Positions 20,665-30,043 of a DNA stretch of 43,132 bases are shown in pieces. The notes beneath the pieces were generated by a model, which worked only from the letters and a program-made list of their open reading frames with translations, had not been told where the DNA came from and searched no databases. The stretch's first letter is position 1. Each line of letters begins with the position of its first letter. Source of the DNA: Saccoglossus kowalevskii (taxonomy: Eukaryota > Hemichordata > Enteropneusta > Harrimaniidae); the NCBI RefSeq assembly GCF_000003605.2, contig NW_003126883.1:1243611-1286742 (forward strand), in the 5' to 3' direction. The position numbers and the translations under genes were made by a program.

Positions 20665-21363
20665 CAGTTTTGTTAGTTTACTAAAAGAAGGTTTGCACAA
20701 ATATTTAGACATTCCATCATCTTCATTCACTTGCCCACAAGCAATTTTCAAAGTTGGAATAACAAATTTTGAGAAAGTCCCAACGAATATAGATCTTCTG
20801 TTTTGATTCCTGGTGAATAAGCGCAAAGTCTACACTTCGCCATTGCAGTGAAATACAGTTTTTCCTAACACAACCACACACAGGTTCATGGGATGGTTAT
20901 GAATGGCCGGCTTTAGCGCAACCATGCAATTCGGACGATGATTGTAACTAATCATGTAGATAACTTCTACAACAAGAGGTGTTACCACTGTAGCACAAAG
21001 TGAGATTTGTTTTGTCTGAGGTACCTGAACTTATGTAAACATACTGTTAATTAACTGTTTCATCCTGTCCCTCATTACAAGGTCGAACGCCCACTTTATG
21101 GCATTTCTTTTGTATGGCATGGCAATTTATGAACACCTTTGCCCAATGATCACCAGTGGAAGTTTTGATGGGTGACCCTCTCCCCCTGCTCAATTTTTCT
21201 TTATTGTGTATTTTTCCAATAGTAGTTATTTCAATGTATGTATTTTATTTCCTCATTGCTGGCTTGTTTTAATAAATTGTCTTACTTATTAATCTCTTGT
21301 GCGTAGTGTCTTTATGTGACAGGTCAAATGCATTAACATTCTAAATAGCCTTGTAATTTACTT
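20665..21363. other. Intergenic spacer
   Basis: No coding exon or repeat recognised with confidence. A GTCGAACGCCCAC word near 21082 recalls the ends of the GTAC transposon (AACGCCCACC), but no terminal repeat is visible. Confidence 0.6.
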
Positions 21364-21375
21364 TGCGCATGCGCA
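21364..21375. promoter_or_regulatory. NRF1-type palindrome TGCGCATGCGCA
   Basis: Perfect 12-bp palindrome equal to the NRF1 (NRF-1/EWG/P3A2) consensus core GCGCATGCGC, a site usually found at CpG-type promoters. It lies about 2 kb upstream of the GCH1 start codon and just before a donor-ended candidate exon. Confidence 0.5.
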
Positions 21376-21507
21376 GTGGTGCTCAACTTGACATCCAGTC
21401 AGTTGGTCACTGAGATTTGCGGCGTGAGCATCGCTTTGAAACCACTGAGGGACGACAACCCGTGCAGTATTTCCCATCTACTTTCCACGTTTCTGAATTC
21501 ACTTTCG
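21376..21507 (+). other. Candidate noncoding first exon downstream of the NRF1 site
   Basis: Less AT-rich than its surroundings and ends in a consensus donor TTTCG|GTAAG (GT at 21508-21509). It contains no ATG-led frame. It could be a 5' UTR exon of GCH1 from an alternative promoter, or of a transcript not otherwise visible. One frame stays open to the donor (ending in a HVSEFTF-like peptide), but I do not recognise it. Confidence 0.25.
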
Positions 21508-22564
21508 GTAAGATGATAGCTAATATTTGAAACGTATTTTGTAACAAATTTAGTGTAAACATTGTGTATTTCATTAACTTGTAAAACACAAGTAGGAGCG
21601 TGTATGCCACGTGTACCCATTTTTTGCACGGAACAACGTTGAAAGCCCATTTCATCTGTTCATCGTGGTAATTAGTTATTCGGGATACATAAACTTATTA
21701 TGAATTGTTCACCTATGATTAAAACACACAATAAATGTTTCTAAAGGCCATAAATTTTAAAATTTAAACAAAGTGTCAGTGTTTGATGGTTGTGTGCGGG
21801 TTTATTTTGTACCGGCATGTCCCTTCCCAGCCAAGTCACTTTTGAGTACACAAGCATTGATGTTTACATGTTTTGTATATTCTACTAGAAACTTTTTTCT
21901 CAGTCACAGTTGCGATGCAGACACTGATGTTGAAAAATCTGTGTCACAAAATCAAAATTTGAATTGAAGAACTGCCCATTCATATTGGTCTACAATGTAC
22001 ACCAGACTAGTGATTTGTTGTCTGTACAGTCGTAGAGATATTTTTCTTTAAGTTGCTGCTCGTGCCACATCAGAACACCATCAAACATTGAACATTACAT
22101 AATTCTTAGGTAAGTTGTGTTTGGTGAGAGGAGGTTAGCACACATGACATTAAACCTATAATATCTGAATACTATCCGTGCAACAATAGAATTACCATTA
22201 TCTTTATAAATAGTTTACAATATTGATACAGAAATGAGAAGGTTTCTATTGGCCAATTGAATAATATCGAAATGTTTTCAAAAGACATTATTGCGCACTG
22301 TGCTTGTTGATTGGCTGTTTTTTTTTTTGTTTTTTTTTTGGCTGCATGATTGGATTCAACTGCAATTGAAAATATTATAAATATTTACAAAGATGAAAGT
22401 AGTGCCTTTGTTGCACTGAGAGTATAAATATATAGGATAGCTATCTGTGATTGGGTGATGATGTAACTGTTATAGTTCACTCAAATTGTAATCCTTCAAA
22501 TAATAGTGACATTAGCATGACTGTCCAATATAGCAAATTCACTCACATGATTTGAAGCAGGTAG

Positions 22565-22703
22565 GTCATCACCTGCGCACACGCGGGAATTGAGTCCCAA
22601 GCGACGATAACAACACGCGCTAAAAACGCAGAGGTTTATGCGTAGACGCTTGTTTGTAAACAATGACACGCTATGGCCAACTAACGCATTCGCAGGTGAC
22701 GAC
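22565..22703. repeat. Short TIR-like element, GTCATCACCTGCG / CGCAGGTGACGAC
   Basis: 13-bp inverted repeats with one mismatch (22565-22577 and 22691-22703) enclose a GC-richer 113-bp centre. Each arm contains an E-box CAGGTG/CACCTG. It is either a tiny MITE or a pair of regulatory sites about 0.6 kb upstream of the GCH1 TATA box. Confidence 0.4.
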
Positions 22704-23123
22704 TCCTCCCCTTTAACAATGTAAACAACATAAACTATGGTGTCCAAATATTCAATGGTGTAAACCCCTGAGATTACTAATAGGTATTGCCATACATATG
22801 TGCAAACTGCATATTTAAGTAAATGTGACACAAATATTTACCAAAAACATCAAACAGCTTGTAAGTTGTATAGCAAAGTGCGCCAACATTCGAATAATCC
22901 TGTCTTCTCCAAGTGACTCCCTAGCTAAGTGAAAAGTACGCCCTCTTCATTTATTATAAAATGTATGAATTTATTACTTGCTTCAATTTTCTACTAGTAA
23001 TTTGTCGTTTTCTTTCTTTATATAGAAATACAATATCACTTTGCAAAAATGAACTTTCTTTTAGATAAAATTACGAATCCCACATTTTCTTGTGTGTCTG
23101 GGAGGTCCGTTCTTGAGAAAACG

Positions 23124-23140
23124 TCTCGCATCTTGCGAGA
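23124..23140. promoter_or_regulatory. Inverted repeat TCTCGCA-TCT-TGCGAGA upstream of GCH1
   Basis: Perfect 7-bp arms with a 3-bp spacer, about 125 bp before the TATA box. It resembles a spaced version of the TCTCGCGAGA promoter element known from vertebrate promoters. A FOX-like TGTTTAC follows at 23183-23189. Regulatory role is inferred from position and symmetry only. Confidence 0.35.
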
Positions 23141-23264
23141 GCGGAAACTGTTCGAGAAATAAAACCGGCGTAAAACTTGATTTGTTTACATTCGATCACA
23201 CACACGCCGGGCGTTAGTATTGAGTGGCCGTGGCGTGCCTGTATGATCCTCACCGGGAGCAAAC

Positions 23265-23272
23265 TATAAATA
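23265..23272 (+). promoter_or_regulatory. GCH1 TATA box (TATAAATA)
   Basis: A canonical TATAAATA 75 bp upstream of the GCH1 ATG. Transcription would be expected to start about 30 bp downstream (around 23295-23300, in a pyrimidine-rich stretch), leaving a 5' leader of about 50 nt before the first ATG at 23347. A less ideal Inr-like CCCATTG lies at 23305-23311. Confidence 0.6.
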
Positions 23273-23346
23273 CAAGAGCCGATTATTCCTCCCTTCGCCC
23301 ACGCCCCATTGAACAGTTTAAATCGGCCAGTAGTGATTCGAACATC

Positions 23347-23704
23347 ATGAGTACCGAGGGCAAGCGAGGAGAGTACAACAGGCATTCGTCAGAGGTGGAC
23401 ACCAACAAGGTAGAGAAGGACTTGATCATTCAAGCGCGGAAATTGGTGCAATCCAAAAGTGGTGTTTTCGACCCTGACGAAGAAACGTACCGCGGTAGAT
23501 CACGATCTGTGGATCGCGATAAGGGGCTTCCCACTATACCGAGGCAAGATTCTGATGCCCAGATCCCAACCATGGAAGACAGCTATCGTTCATTATTAAA
23601 AAGTGTCGGCGAAGACCCGAACAGGCAAGGGCTACAGAAGACACCGGAAAGAGCGGCCAAGGCGCTGATGTTTTTCACCAAAGGTTACGAAGAAAAACTA
23701 CAAG
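23347..23704 (+). CDS. GCH1: GCH1 coding exon 1 (GTP cyclohydrolase I, partial gene)
   Basis: Encodes residues 1-119 and the first base of codon 120. GTP cyclohydrolase I converts GTP to 7,8-dihydroneopterin triphosphate, the first committed step of tetrahydrobiopterin synthesis, as a cytosolic homodecamer. Residues 1-75 are a polar, charged, variable tail (with an RGRSRS word that could be phosphorylated). The conserved core starts near residue 77: SYRSLLKSVGEDPNRQGLQ, then KTPERAA and FFTKGYEE, the standard GCH1 N-terminal helices. The start is the first ATG downstream of the TATA box; the same frame is open farther 5' to a GTG at 23224, but that lies before the TATA box. Donor GTATAT at 23705, phase 1. 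In animals the variable N-terminus meets the feedback partner GFRP region; whether that applies here is unknown. Confidence 0.95.
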
Positions 23705-24347
23705 GTATATGATTCTTTATTTATAATTTTATATGTAAAAGTTAATTTTACTTCATGCTCATAATAATAAATTTATTTAAAAAATAACACTTAGGTAAAT
23801 ACAACAGTAAAGTAGGAAAACAAAATTTAAAAACTTGAAATTAAATTGCTAAGTAAAATGATAAAAAACTATTATAGGGTCATACTTAATGAGAAAAAAA
23901 TAATTGCTTTTTATAGAAGTGAGCTTTGACTATACGAACGGCTCTTCAATTCAGTGATTTCTTTTTGTTCCACGCATAATAGATCACCATAAGTAAACCA
24001 TTCACACAATTGAAAAAAAAAATGTTTTCAATAAAAGCAGTCTAGCACGTTGATTATAATTTCTTTTTGTCTTCATCTTTGAAGGGTTTTATAGAATAGA
24101 ATATTTTGAATCAAAATAATTAGGATATTGATAAATGAGCATCTTCGCACAATGTCAAAAAACATAACAAAACATTAAAAACAAATTAAGGATTATATTA
24201 TTTATATGCCAGCAGGTACAATTGGTTTATAGTTCAACCAACTTTTCCAAACTATGAACAATGAACGCTGTGAGAGAAGAAATCAGTAGGTTTAATTTTT
24301 GTGTATTTGATGTTGCAGAGATATCAGATTACTAGTAGTGTTATTAG

Positions 24348-24966
24348 TTGCGTTCACGCACAGCTCCTTAGCACGGGCTAAGAGGTCAAACTCCTTAGCC
24401 TGTGCTAAGCAAACGTGCGTGAATGCTTAGCACGGGCTAAGGAATGCTAATTACGGATTAATTCCGAATTTAAGATGCAGTCTAGACCCTAGCACGGGCT
24501 AACGAAGTGTGCGCGAACGCTTAGCCCAGGGCTAAGCGCCCTCTGCAGCGATCTTTGGGTGTGAACATTATGCACGTGATCAAATATATCCAATTTTCTC
24601 AGTCCCAAAATGGCAACTGAGCTCAGTGTACACGCTTCCATACGGGTCGCTGTAGTAGAGCGTACAGCAGCTCCAATCGTAAACAAAATAAATTTGGTTC
24701 GCTGTCTACGACATGCATTAATAAAACTCTGTATTCTGTTACGCCGTTGTATACTGTTTCTGTGCATCCAAATAAGTTGGGTCCGTCTTCTCTCGCGTTC
24801 CTGTGCACGTCGCTTCAAAATTAGAACGAAACATGTCAGCAGCAGAAATAGAACCTCGCGCTTGTCATCCATTTTTCGTTCGTAAATAGCGGCTTGCCAA
24901 AGGTCACCGACTGATGGTGCCCCTTAGCCCGTGCTAACAACTGGTCCTCCCTGTGCGTGGACGCAA
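24348..24966. mobile_element. 619-bp TIR element with TTAG flanks and TTAGCACGGGCTAAG repeats
   Basis: Ends TTGCGTTCACGCACAG (24348) and CTGTGCGTGGACGCAA (ending 24966): 16-bp inverted repeats with one mismatch, with TTAG immediately outside each end (24344-24347 and 24967-24970). Inside are about six partly palindromic copies of CTTAGC[AC]CG[TG]GCTAAG in both orientations (near 24373, 24400, 24425, 24491, 24519 and 24926). Overlapping ORFs on both strands (minus 24872-24489; plus 24609-24885) are arginine-rich and unrecognised. The TTA/TTAG flank could fit a PIF/Harbinger-type element, but that is a guess. A truncated relative is at 14630-14878. Confidence 0.7.
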
Positions 24967-25522
24967 TTAGGTCAAGCCGAAATGCAAATATGCTAGATAA
25001 GCCTAAATCAGCTTAAATCTTAGCCCGTATTTCGGGAACACAACTATTGCCGGTCAGCAACTTTTTGTTGTGGTCGGAAATTCTGTCTACTGGGCACTAG
25101 TGGGTAGATTTCTGCACTACAGTATGTTTTAAGCATATGCAACATTTTTGAAACATTTTTTTTCATAAAAAATTAATATCAATTATCAGAATGTTCTTGA
25201 AAACTACATATCATTTTTTCCCATATTTAACCAAACAAAATGATATATAATGAAATGTTACCACAGGCACCAATAAGTTAAAGCAAACCTAAATGTGGCC
25301 TTAATTTATAGTTGTGTATATTCTAAACTGTATTTGAAATAATATTGCAGTGGTTTAATTTTGTTTTAATTATAACTGTAGCTTGGATAGGCATTTGAAG
25401 TGCCATTCATGGAGGGGAATAAATAATGAACGAACATATTTAACATCCGGGTACTTTTCAAAGCTATGATGTTTTAGTATCTGACCACAGTATTCTGAGA
25501 GTGGAAGCCCAATTGCGTTAAA

Positions 25523-25626
25523 GTACCGTACTTCCCCGATCGTAAGCCCTTCCTGAGTATGAAGCACATCCCTCTATTTTTACTAGGTATTTATCGAGTT
25601 AAGGGCATTCACGATTATGAGCCCAG
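25523..25626 (+). repeat. Terminal fragment of a TACCGTACTTCCCCGATCG family
   Basis: Begins TACCGTACTTCCCCGATCG then TAAGCCC; about 60 bp later a CACGATTATGAGCCC word follows. The words recur at about 568-590 in FANCL intron 3. The other end of the element was not found; it may lie in or beyond the gap at 26175. Confidence 0.4.
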
Positions 25627-26174
25627 AGTGTTTTTACTGGACGTCAACGATATTCTTTAAAATATGTCGTTGCGTGTAAAAAATGTGTTTCAGTTCATAA
25701 TAATCGTGGTTGGCATGGTAGTTTGGTTCATGCTTTTGTGAGAAAACTCGCATTAATTTCAGAATGCATGGCGAACGTACACAACGTGGTTCACATCCTT
25801 TCTATTCTGTCATTTACTCGAAAAGCCAAAAATGTGATCGTTAAGTCGTGTACCTGGTTATTGGGCATGGTTTACTTTGAGACTATCATGAAAGGCCTAG
25901 GGTTTATTTCACCATAAATTCAGACGGTATGTGAATTGTATTGTAATAAAATGTGTATGTTTTTTATGCATGTTTACATGTTTGTTTCTCCTTTGTAAGT
26001 GTTATGAAAAGTATTATTTTCCCGAGCCCGGCGTGGTGAACGAATAATTTTTTTGGATAATTTTTCATTGTTGGCAAGATGGTTACAGTGTTTAACCCCA
26101 AAACAAAATCATCTTTTCTGAGTTGGTCTTTGAGTATAAGTCATCCCTTACTTTTTCCCCTACGTGTTCATGCC

Positions 26175-26513
26175 NNNNNNNNNNNNNNNNNNNNNNNNNN
26201 NNNNNNNNNNNNNNNNNNNNNNNNNNNNNNNNNNNNNNNNNNNNNNNNNNNNNNNNNNNNNNNNNNNNNNNNNNNNNNNNNNNNNNNNNNNNNNNNNNNN
26301 NNNNNNNNNNNNNNNNNNNNNNNNNNNNNNNNNNNNNNNNNNNNNNNNNNNNNNNNNNNNNNNNNNNNNNNNNNNNNNNNNNNNNNNNNNNNNNNNNNNN
26401 NNNNNNNNNNNNNNNNNNNNNNNNNNNNNNNNNNNNNNNNNNNNNNNNNNNNNNNNNNNNNNNNNNNNNNNNNNNNNNNNNNNNNNNNNNNNNNNNNNNN
26501 NNNNNNNNNNNNN
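26175..26513. other. Assembly gap (339 N)
   Basis: A run of N inside GCH1 intron 1. Every open frame crossing it is an artefact of the unknown bases. Similar GGCAAGATGG words on both sides (about 26074 and 26516) hint that the gap spans a repeat that failed to assemble. Confidence 0.98.
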
Positions 26514-27142
26514 ATGGCAAGATGGCACAAACAGAAGTCCTTCGCAGGTTTATGGTTTCTCATTTAAATCATCATAACTCTGAAGATAATCATTTTTGGC
26601 CTAGGTAGTAATAATGGCCGACTATCTGGAGGAAAGACACTATGCAACAAAAGCATGTGTTTCATGGTGTAGTACATTGACTAGGAAATACTACAAAATC
26701 TACAAAAATCCCATCTTTTATGGCCAACAATAATTGGTTTCTGGTCAAGCAGTGTATGTGTTTTTTTCTGGTTCCTGTCAAAATTATTATAAAAATGTCA
26801 TCCATGGTCAAATGATATAAGTTTAGCGTTTAAATCCAGGAGTATACAAGAAAAAAAATGCATGTTGACCACATTTCAATATGCATCTTTTATTCATTGA
26901 TCAAAATGCATGGATAATTAAATTTGTCAGTCAAATCATGGAGGTAAAAAGAGAAGGAGTCACAGCCCAAATAATCCTCCTAAACTTCTTTTGTTTTAGT
27001 CAAGTTTAATCCCATAATTCCCTTTGTCTTATCGTCCTTTCACCCCAGGATCATCGCGTCATTTCTCCCAAGCGTTGCTGCGTACAGTACACATTCCAAG
27101 GTCTTGTTTTATGGTGTCGCAGTAAAAGCCAAAGGACATAAA

Positions 27143-27150
27143 GCATGCGC
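27143..27150. promoter_or_regulatory. NRF1-like site GCATGCGC
   Basis: GCATGCGCAG matches most of the NRF1 consensus and lies in a less AT-rich patch (about 27040-27200), some 450 bp upstream of the intronic ORF at 27595. Weak evidence alone. Confidence 0.3.
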
Positions 27151-27482
27151 AGATCTTTTATACGTAGAGGAATCGTGTTTGTGTGAACGGGAAAGTTGGA
27201 ATTTTGAAAATCGGAAAATTTCTTGTTAAGTTTATGTAATTTTTCGTTTTTCAGCACATTTCCCGTTGTATTTTTGAATCGATAGTATTGTAATGTTTCG
27301 AAACCTTGCTAGTACTGTTTTAAACGTTTTTATTTCAAGAAAAAAACGGCTTTTTAAAAAATAAAAAATAATTTACAATTAACAGAAATCCCGGGAATGT
27401 GCACTTCAGCTAAGCCCCTCTGAGCCAAAACAATAACATTTGTAATTAGCTTAATCCCGCAAATAAACATCGCGTGTACGTG

Positions 27483-27500
27483 TCCGGTCAAATGACCGGA
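27483..27500. promoter_or_regulatory. Perfect palindrome TCCGGTCA-AA-TGACCGGA
   Basis: 8-bp arms with a 2-bp spacer. Each arm holds a GGTCA half-site of the kind bound by nuclear receptors, arranged as an inverted repeat spaced by two. It lies 95 bp upstream of the ATG at 27595. Confidence 0.4.
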
Positions 27501-27594
27501 TACACTCACTCGTTGCTGAGAGTTCATCGCATCGCTTTTCTCTACTGTATATTACTGTTCATTTATTTTGTTTTGACCAAGTTTATTTTAAAAA

Positions 27595-27891
27595 ATGGCA
27601 CAGGGAAAAAATTGGAAAAAAAGTGTTCCAATGACAGGCGAAACCTGCAAGTTTCTGAATAGCAGAAACCGTATTTTTTACTACGAAACACAGTCCCTCT
27701 ACGAAACAAAGTCGGACGAGTCGACAACAGACAAGTCGAGTGAAAACCCAAGTGACATCTGCTCCACCGCACTGGAGACTGAAGACACCACCGTAACTAC
27801 CTCGAATGCTGACGATGAGGACACCACTATACTGTCACTGGAGGCTGACGACACAACATCAACATACAGGATGAGCATAATGTCGAAATGA
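27595..27891 (+). CDS. Unrecognised 98-codon acidic, Ser/Thr-rich ORF within GCH1 intron 1
   Basis: An ATG-led frame of 98 codons, same strand as GCH1. I do not recognise it. Residues 1-30 are basic/aromatic (NWKKS, NRIFYY); residues 38-90 are strongly acidic and rich in Ser/Thr. Residues 60-91 hold three imperfect 11-residue repeats centred on EDTT, EDTT and DDTT (33 nt in the DNA). Base composition (about half G+C over the acidic part) differs from the roughly one-third G+C around it, and codon use is mixed rather than repeat-like. There is no signal peptide and no poly(A) signal close behind. A palindrome and an NRF1-like word lie upstream. It could be a nested gene, a retrocopy or a transposon remnant. 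Confidence 0.35.
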   Translation: MAQGKNWKKSVPMTGETCKFLNSRNRIFYYETQSLYETKSDESTTDKSSENPSDICSTALETEDTTVTTSNADDEDTTILSLEADDTTSTYRMSIMSK

Positions 27892-28312
27892 AACGAACAT
27901 AGCACATGCACGCGGATTAGCTAAGAATACAAGGTAGTCAAAAATAGACTAATCAGGTCCATTGTGTCATGTGGTAGTACGATTTAAGCACAAGACAAGA
28001 AAAGCAAGTTATCTGAGTTTGACTTCACTTCACAAAGAATAGGGTCCGTGGTTTTAAAAAAACATGCAAAATGTCAAATGTTAATCACAGGTTTCTTGAT
28101 CCAAACTGTAAGAACACATCCTGATTTATGGTGTACACTTTAGCATATCCAGTAACATCTACATATGCTATGTTTACACGGCATCATTCTACAGGAGCCG
28201 AGCTTCTGCTTCTGCTTCTTCCCATTGATTAAAAGAATTAAAAACCTTTTGTTTTTGCTGATCACTCTTTTGTCTTTGTTTGCATTGTGTGAATAGATAT
28301 GCCAATGTCTTT

Positions 28313-29044
28313 TTAGCTCCGCTGTTGACTTTGTCGAGCGGAGCTTATCATATGAGTGATTGTCCGTCGTCGTCCGTGTCAATGTTTTACTTTTTCGACT
28401 TCTTCTTGAAAACTACAAGCCTGAATGTGTTGATACTTGGTGTACCTTGGGTAGACCTCTCTCAGATTTGTTCATTTCATGATCATATCTTCAATTCTCT
28501 AATTTTGGTGAATATTTTTGTCATTTTTGGTAAAAAGTGATATTTTCAACTTCTTGTTAAAAACCGCAAGTTCAATTGCTTTGATATTACATATATAGGT
28601 ACTACATGTGGATCTCTCTTAGATTTGTTCATTTTGTAATGATATCTTTAAGTTCTCTAATTTTGGTGAATATTTTTGTCATTTTTGGTAAAAAGTGATA
28701 TTTTCGACTTCTTGTCAAAAACCGCAAGTCCAATTGCTTTGATATTACATATATAGGTACTACATGTGGACCTCTCTCAGATTTGTTCATTTTGTAATGA
28801 TATCGTCAATTCTCTAATTTTGGTAAGTATTTTTGTCATTTTTGGTGAAAAGTGATATTTTCTTCTTGTTAAAAACCACAATCATTTATGGTGAAAAATG
28901 ATATTTTTGAATTCTTGTTGAAAACAGCAAGTCCCATTGCATTGATATCATGCATATTGTTCATTTTCTAATGATATCTTCTGTTCTTTAATTGAAATGT
29001 GCATCGCGAACAGCCGAGCTATCTCAGCCGAGAGGCTGTTTGTT
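28313..29044 (+). mobile_element. Helentron/DINE-1-like element, family H1 copy C
   Basis: Starts TTAGCTCCGCTG after a T run. It has the head hairpin, a GTCCGTCGTCGTCCGTGTC tract and four core anchors (28480, 28637, 28796 and 28970), so a shorter core than copies A and B. The end carries CAGCCGAGCT (a mutated ACAGCGGAGCT), the 3' palindrome CAGCCGAGAGGCTG and a TTTGTT tail. Confidence 0.62.
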
Positions 29045-29267
29045 TAGTGAAAATTGTTGAATATCATAACTACAATGCTGCTTCAACACCTTTTGTGATT
29101 TTGTAGTCTATGTTTTTATGTTGTAACCAGCTATGCATTACAGTGAATCATGTGTGAATCTATGTTTAGTATTTCATCTCTGCAAATGTCACACATACTC
29201 TCAATAATGATCAGACATGTTGTCAGGATATTTCACCTTCATCAGGCAAGTTACAAAATGTCAGTCT

Positions 29268-29632
29268 GTCGGCTGAGATAGCTCCGCTGTTACCAATGCA
29301 CATTACAATTAAAGAACTGAAGATATCGTTAGAAAATGAACAATATGTATACTATCAAAGCAATCGGACTTGCGGTTTTTAACAAGAAGTCGAAAATATC
29401 ACTTTTTACCAAAAATTACAAAAATATTCATCAAAATTAGATAATTGAAGATATCATCACGAAACGAACAAATCTGAGTTAGTTCTACTCAAGGTACATA
29501 CACACCAAGTATTAAAGTATTCAGGCTCGTAGTTTTCAAAGAGAAGTCAAAAAAGTAAAAAGTTGACACGGACGCCGATGGACAATCACTCATTTGATAA
29601 GCTCCGCTTGACTAAGTCGACAGTGGAGCTAA
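29268..29632 (-). mobile_element. Helentron/DINE-1-like element, family H1 copy D
   Basis: Minus orientation. The head begins TTTTTAGCTCCACTGTCGAC (ending near 29635). Only two core anchors are present (29447 and 29319). The 3' subterminal ACAGCGGAGCT and CAGCCGACAGACTG are at about 29272-29296. It is the shortest of the four copies and lies tail to tail with copy C, 223 bp away. Confidence 0.62.
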
Positions 29633-29882
29633 AAATGCCATCAATATGCTGCATTAATTATGTCAGTAGATATATACCGGCTTTTTTCTATCCTGGTATT
29701 ATTTATATTTTAGCAAGCGTGTAAACATGACAAATATAAATTACAAAATATAAATTACAGAACTTACGCTGGTTGCATGCAGTGACACTGTTAATAGAAT
29801 TTCTTTGCCATATTGGAGTGTAGACAACATACATTTCGTGCTCTTACATTAATATGGCATGACATGTATGTTGATTTTTTAT

Positions 29883-30043
29883 TACCGTAAAATCTGTATT
29901 AGAAGCCGCATCCCTAATAGAAGTCACACCCATTCATTTTGAATAATTGAGAACCAAAAATTCATCATTGCTCATATGTGTAGATGCTCTAATGGAAGCC
30001 GCATCCCCTCTGTTGCATTGTACCATTTTAATAGAAGCCGCGG
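29883..30043 (-). mobile_element. MITE (TACCGTAAAATCTG family), one end missing
   Basis: Starts TACCGTAAAATCTGTATTAG, then AAGCCGCATCCCTAATAGAAG; it aligns to the reverse complement of the complete copy at 40243-40426 but loses the far terminus after AAGCCGC. It shares an ACACCCATTC variant with the copy at 31245 and not with the one at 40243. These two may therefore be the long inverted ends of one 1.5-kb element. Confidence 0.55.

Noticed and set aside
22496-22831. 111-codon minus ORF upstream of GCH1
   Set aside because: It crosses the GTCATCACCTGCG inverted-repeat unit and shows no recognisable domain or splice signals.
23224-23346. Upstream extension of the GCH1 exon 1 frame to a GTG codon
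   Set aside because: It begins before the TATA box and has no ATG; the first ATG downstream of the promoter is at 23347.
24489-24872. 127-codon minus-strand ORF and overlapping plus-strand ORF
   Set aside because: Both lie within the 619-bp TIR element, are arginine-rich on both strands, and show no transposase motif that I can identify.
26079-26608. Long ORFs around 26.1-26.6 kb
   Set aside because: They run through 339 unknown bases (N), so the apparent open frames are artefacts.
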